Of a stretch of 35,955 nt of DNA, positions 35,163 through 35,955 are shown in pieces. The notes under the pieces are model-generated. The model searched no databases. It saw only the letters and a list, made by a program, of their open reading frames with translations, and was not told the origin of the DNA. The stretch lies in contig JALVVX010000031.1 of NCBI GenBank assembly GCA_027038555.1, positions 1 to 35,955 of the forward strand, given 5' to 3'. A program made the position numbers and the translations under genes. Positions within the stretch are counted from its first letter, which is position 1, and every line of letters starts with the position of its first letter. Origin of the DNA: Nautiliaceae bacterium. Its GTDB lineage: Bacteria; Campylobacterota; Campylobacteria; Campylobacterales; Nautiliaceae.

Positions 35163-35955
35163 TTTACAACCTTTACATTAAATTCATTATACTCTTTTTC
35201 ATATGCAAGATATTTGTCATAATGATTAAGTATATACACAAATACCCTCACACTCTCATTTAAAAGCTCTTTATCAATTTCTCCCACATATTCAATAATG
35301 CTTTTAAAAATATCTTCACTTCCTCTTATAAATTTTAAAAGATTTTTTAAATCGATTAAATTTATAACCTCTTCAAATGTCCTTACTTCACTTTTTTTAA
35401 TAATCTTTTCTTTTTTAATATCTCCTATTATTTTTTTGATTTTTGAAGTGTTTATATAAGCAGTATCAGGAAGAGGCGTTATTTTTTGTTTATAAACAAA
35501 TCTTTTACTCATTAAAAAATTATCAATTTTTTTATTTTCGTTTATTATATCGCCTGCAAGTTTAAAAAGTTTTTGATTAAATCTTCTTTTTCTCTCAGTT
35601 TGAGCGATAAATTCTTGAAGTCTTTTTAAGTAAGAGTCAATATTTTGATTAAGCATCACAAGCTCAAATAAAATATCTTTTATAAATTCACTAAATTCTT
35701 CAAACTCCAAAAACGTCTCAAATACAAAATAAATTTTTTCATTCTTATCCATAATTTCGGTTATTCTATCAAGTATGCTTTTAGCTTCTTTAATCAAAAA
35801 GTCAAGCTCACTTTCAGCATCGTTTTCCAAATTTTCAATTAATGCTTTTACTCTTTTATCCCTGTTTTGCATTCCCTGATAAATTTTATTTAAAAGCTTT
35901 ATAATTAGCTCATAAACGCTATTTGAATGTTTTAATTTATACTCTTCTTTTAAAG
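35150..35955 (-). CDS. MksF/JetA-like kleisin subunit (5'-truncated by window)
   Basis: The visible 267 residues are the C-terminal part; the frame is open beyond an internal Met at 35872 to the window edge (residues LKEEYKLKHSNSVYELIIKL precede it), so the true start is outside the window. It is almost wholly helical and charged: LIENLENDAESELDFLIKEA, IYFVFETFLEFEEF and a C-terminal YDKYLAYEKEYNEFNVKVVK. Family MksF/MukF/JetA proteins are about 400-500 residues. Order F-E-B with overlaps of 13 and 4 bases matches known condensin operons. It has no catalytic motif, and the assignment follows the adjacent SMC ATPase. Confidence 0.65.
   Translation of the reverse strand, partial: LKEEYKLKHSNSVYELIIKLLNKIYQGMQNRDKRVKALIENLENDAESELDFLIKEAKSILDRITEIMDKNEKIYFVFETFLEFEEFSEFIKDILFELVMLNQNIDSYLKRLQEFIAQTERKRRFNQKLFKLAGDIINENKKIDNFLMSKRFVYKQKITPLPDTAYINTSKIKKIIGDIKKEKIIKKSEVRTFEEVINLIDLKNLLKFIRGSEDIFKSIIEYVGEIDKELLNESVRVFVYILNHYDKYLAYEKEYNEFNVKVVKWKK

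Noticed and set aside
30362-35955. A complete Wadjet (JetABCD) defence system
   Set aside because: No JetD-like gene is visible: prmC follows the ATPase directly and the kleisin runs off the edge. Claiming Wadjet would need the sequence upstream of the kleisin.

Overview
The window reads as ordinary chromosome from a low-GC Campylobacterota (Epsilonproteobacteria), most likely a thermophilic hydrothermal-vent Nautiliales relative (Nautilia/Caminibacter type). The assignment is an inference. It rests on the AT-rich, Lys/Ile/Asn-rich proteins, the monomeric isocitrate dehydrogenase, the cbpA-hspR pair, the ligA-clpS-clpA-aat cluster, and a MutS with a C-terminal HNH domain (MutS7 type). Genes are densely packed with many 4-base ATGA overlaps. 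No rRNA, tRNA, CRISPR array or intact insertion sequence was seen.

Layout. 1-1961 (-): monomeric isocitrate dehydrogenase, C-terminus cut by the window edge. 2226-3143 (-): MltG, whose 5' end overlaps head-to-head with a 963-residue AsmA-like protein (3079-5970, +). 5973-7225 (-): heat-shock operon cbpA-hspR behind a consensus promoter with a HAIR-like operator. 7421-8785 (-): phosphomannomutase/phosphoglucomutase. 8869-13066 (-): fbp, metG, a MurF-N-domain-like protein and a NUDIX hydrolase, closely packed. 13176-15035 (-): mobB and a Y-family polymerase. 15283-15906 (+): LexA/CI-like S24 repressor with its own consensus promoter and a perfect inverted-repeat operator candidate. 15908-21093 (-): ligA-clpS-clpA-aat, DNA ligase plus a bacterial N-degron pathway. 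21314-21762 (+): small lipoprotein and a decayed esterase remnant. 21804-23983 (-): M20 amidohydrolase and GNAT acetyltransferase, translationally coupled. 24130-25465 (+): dapE and a small protein. 25452-26975 (-): MlaF-type ABC ATPase and a periplasmic adaptor. 27078-27306 (+): remnant of a GlnQ-type ABC ATPase. 27309-30056 (-): mutS7. 30098-30373 (+): small secreted protein. 30362-35955 (-): a condensin-like operon (kleisin MksF/JetA-like, MksE/JetB-like, SMC ATPase MksB/JetC-like) coupled to prmC.

The most interesting parts are the condensin-like operon with prmC in the place where a Wadjet nuclease (JetD) could sit; the MutS7-HNH fusion; a shared palindrome (TTAACA-N3-TGTTA) in front of the LexA-like gene and in the dapE/amidohydrolase divergent region; a ClpS whose degron-binding His is Asp; two pseudogene remnants that were recognisable only by eye; and a family of purine/pyrimidine-skewed repeats that sit at, or supply, gene 3' ends and have entered the prmC reading frame.

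All functional names are from motif recognition by reading. No database search was run.
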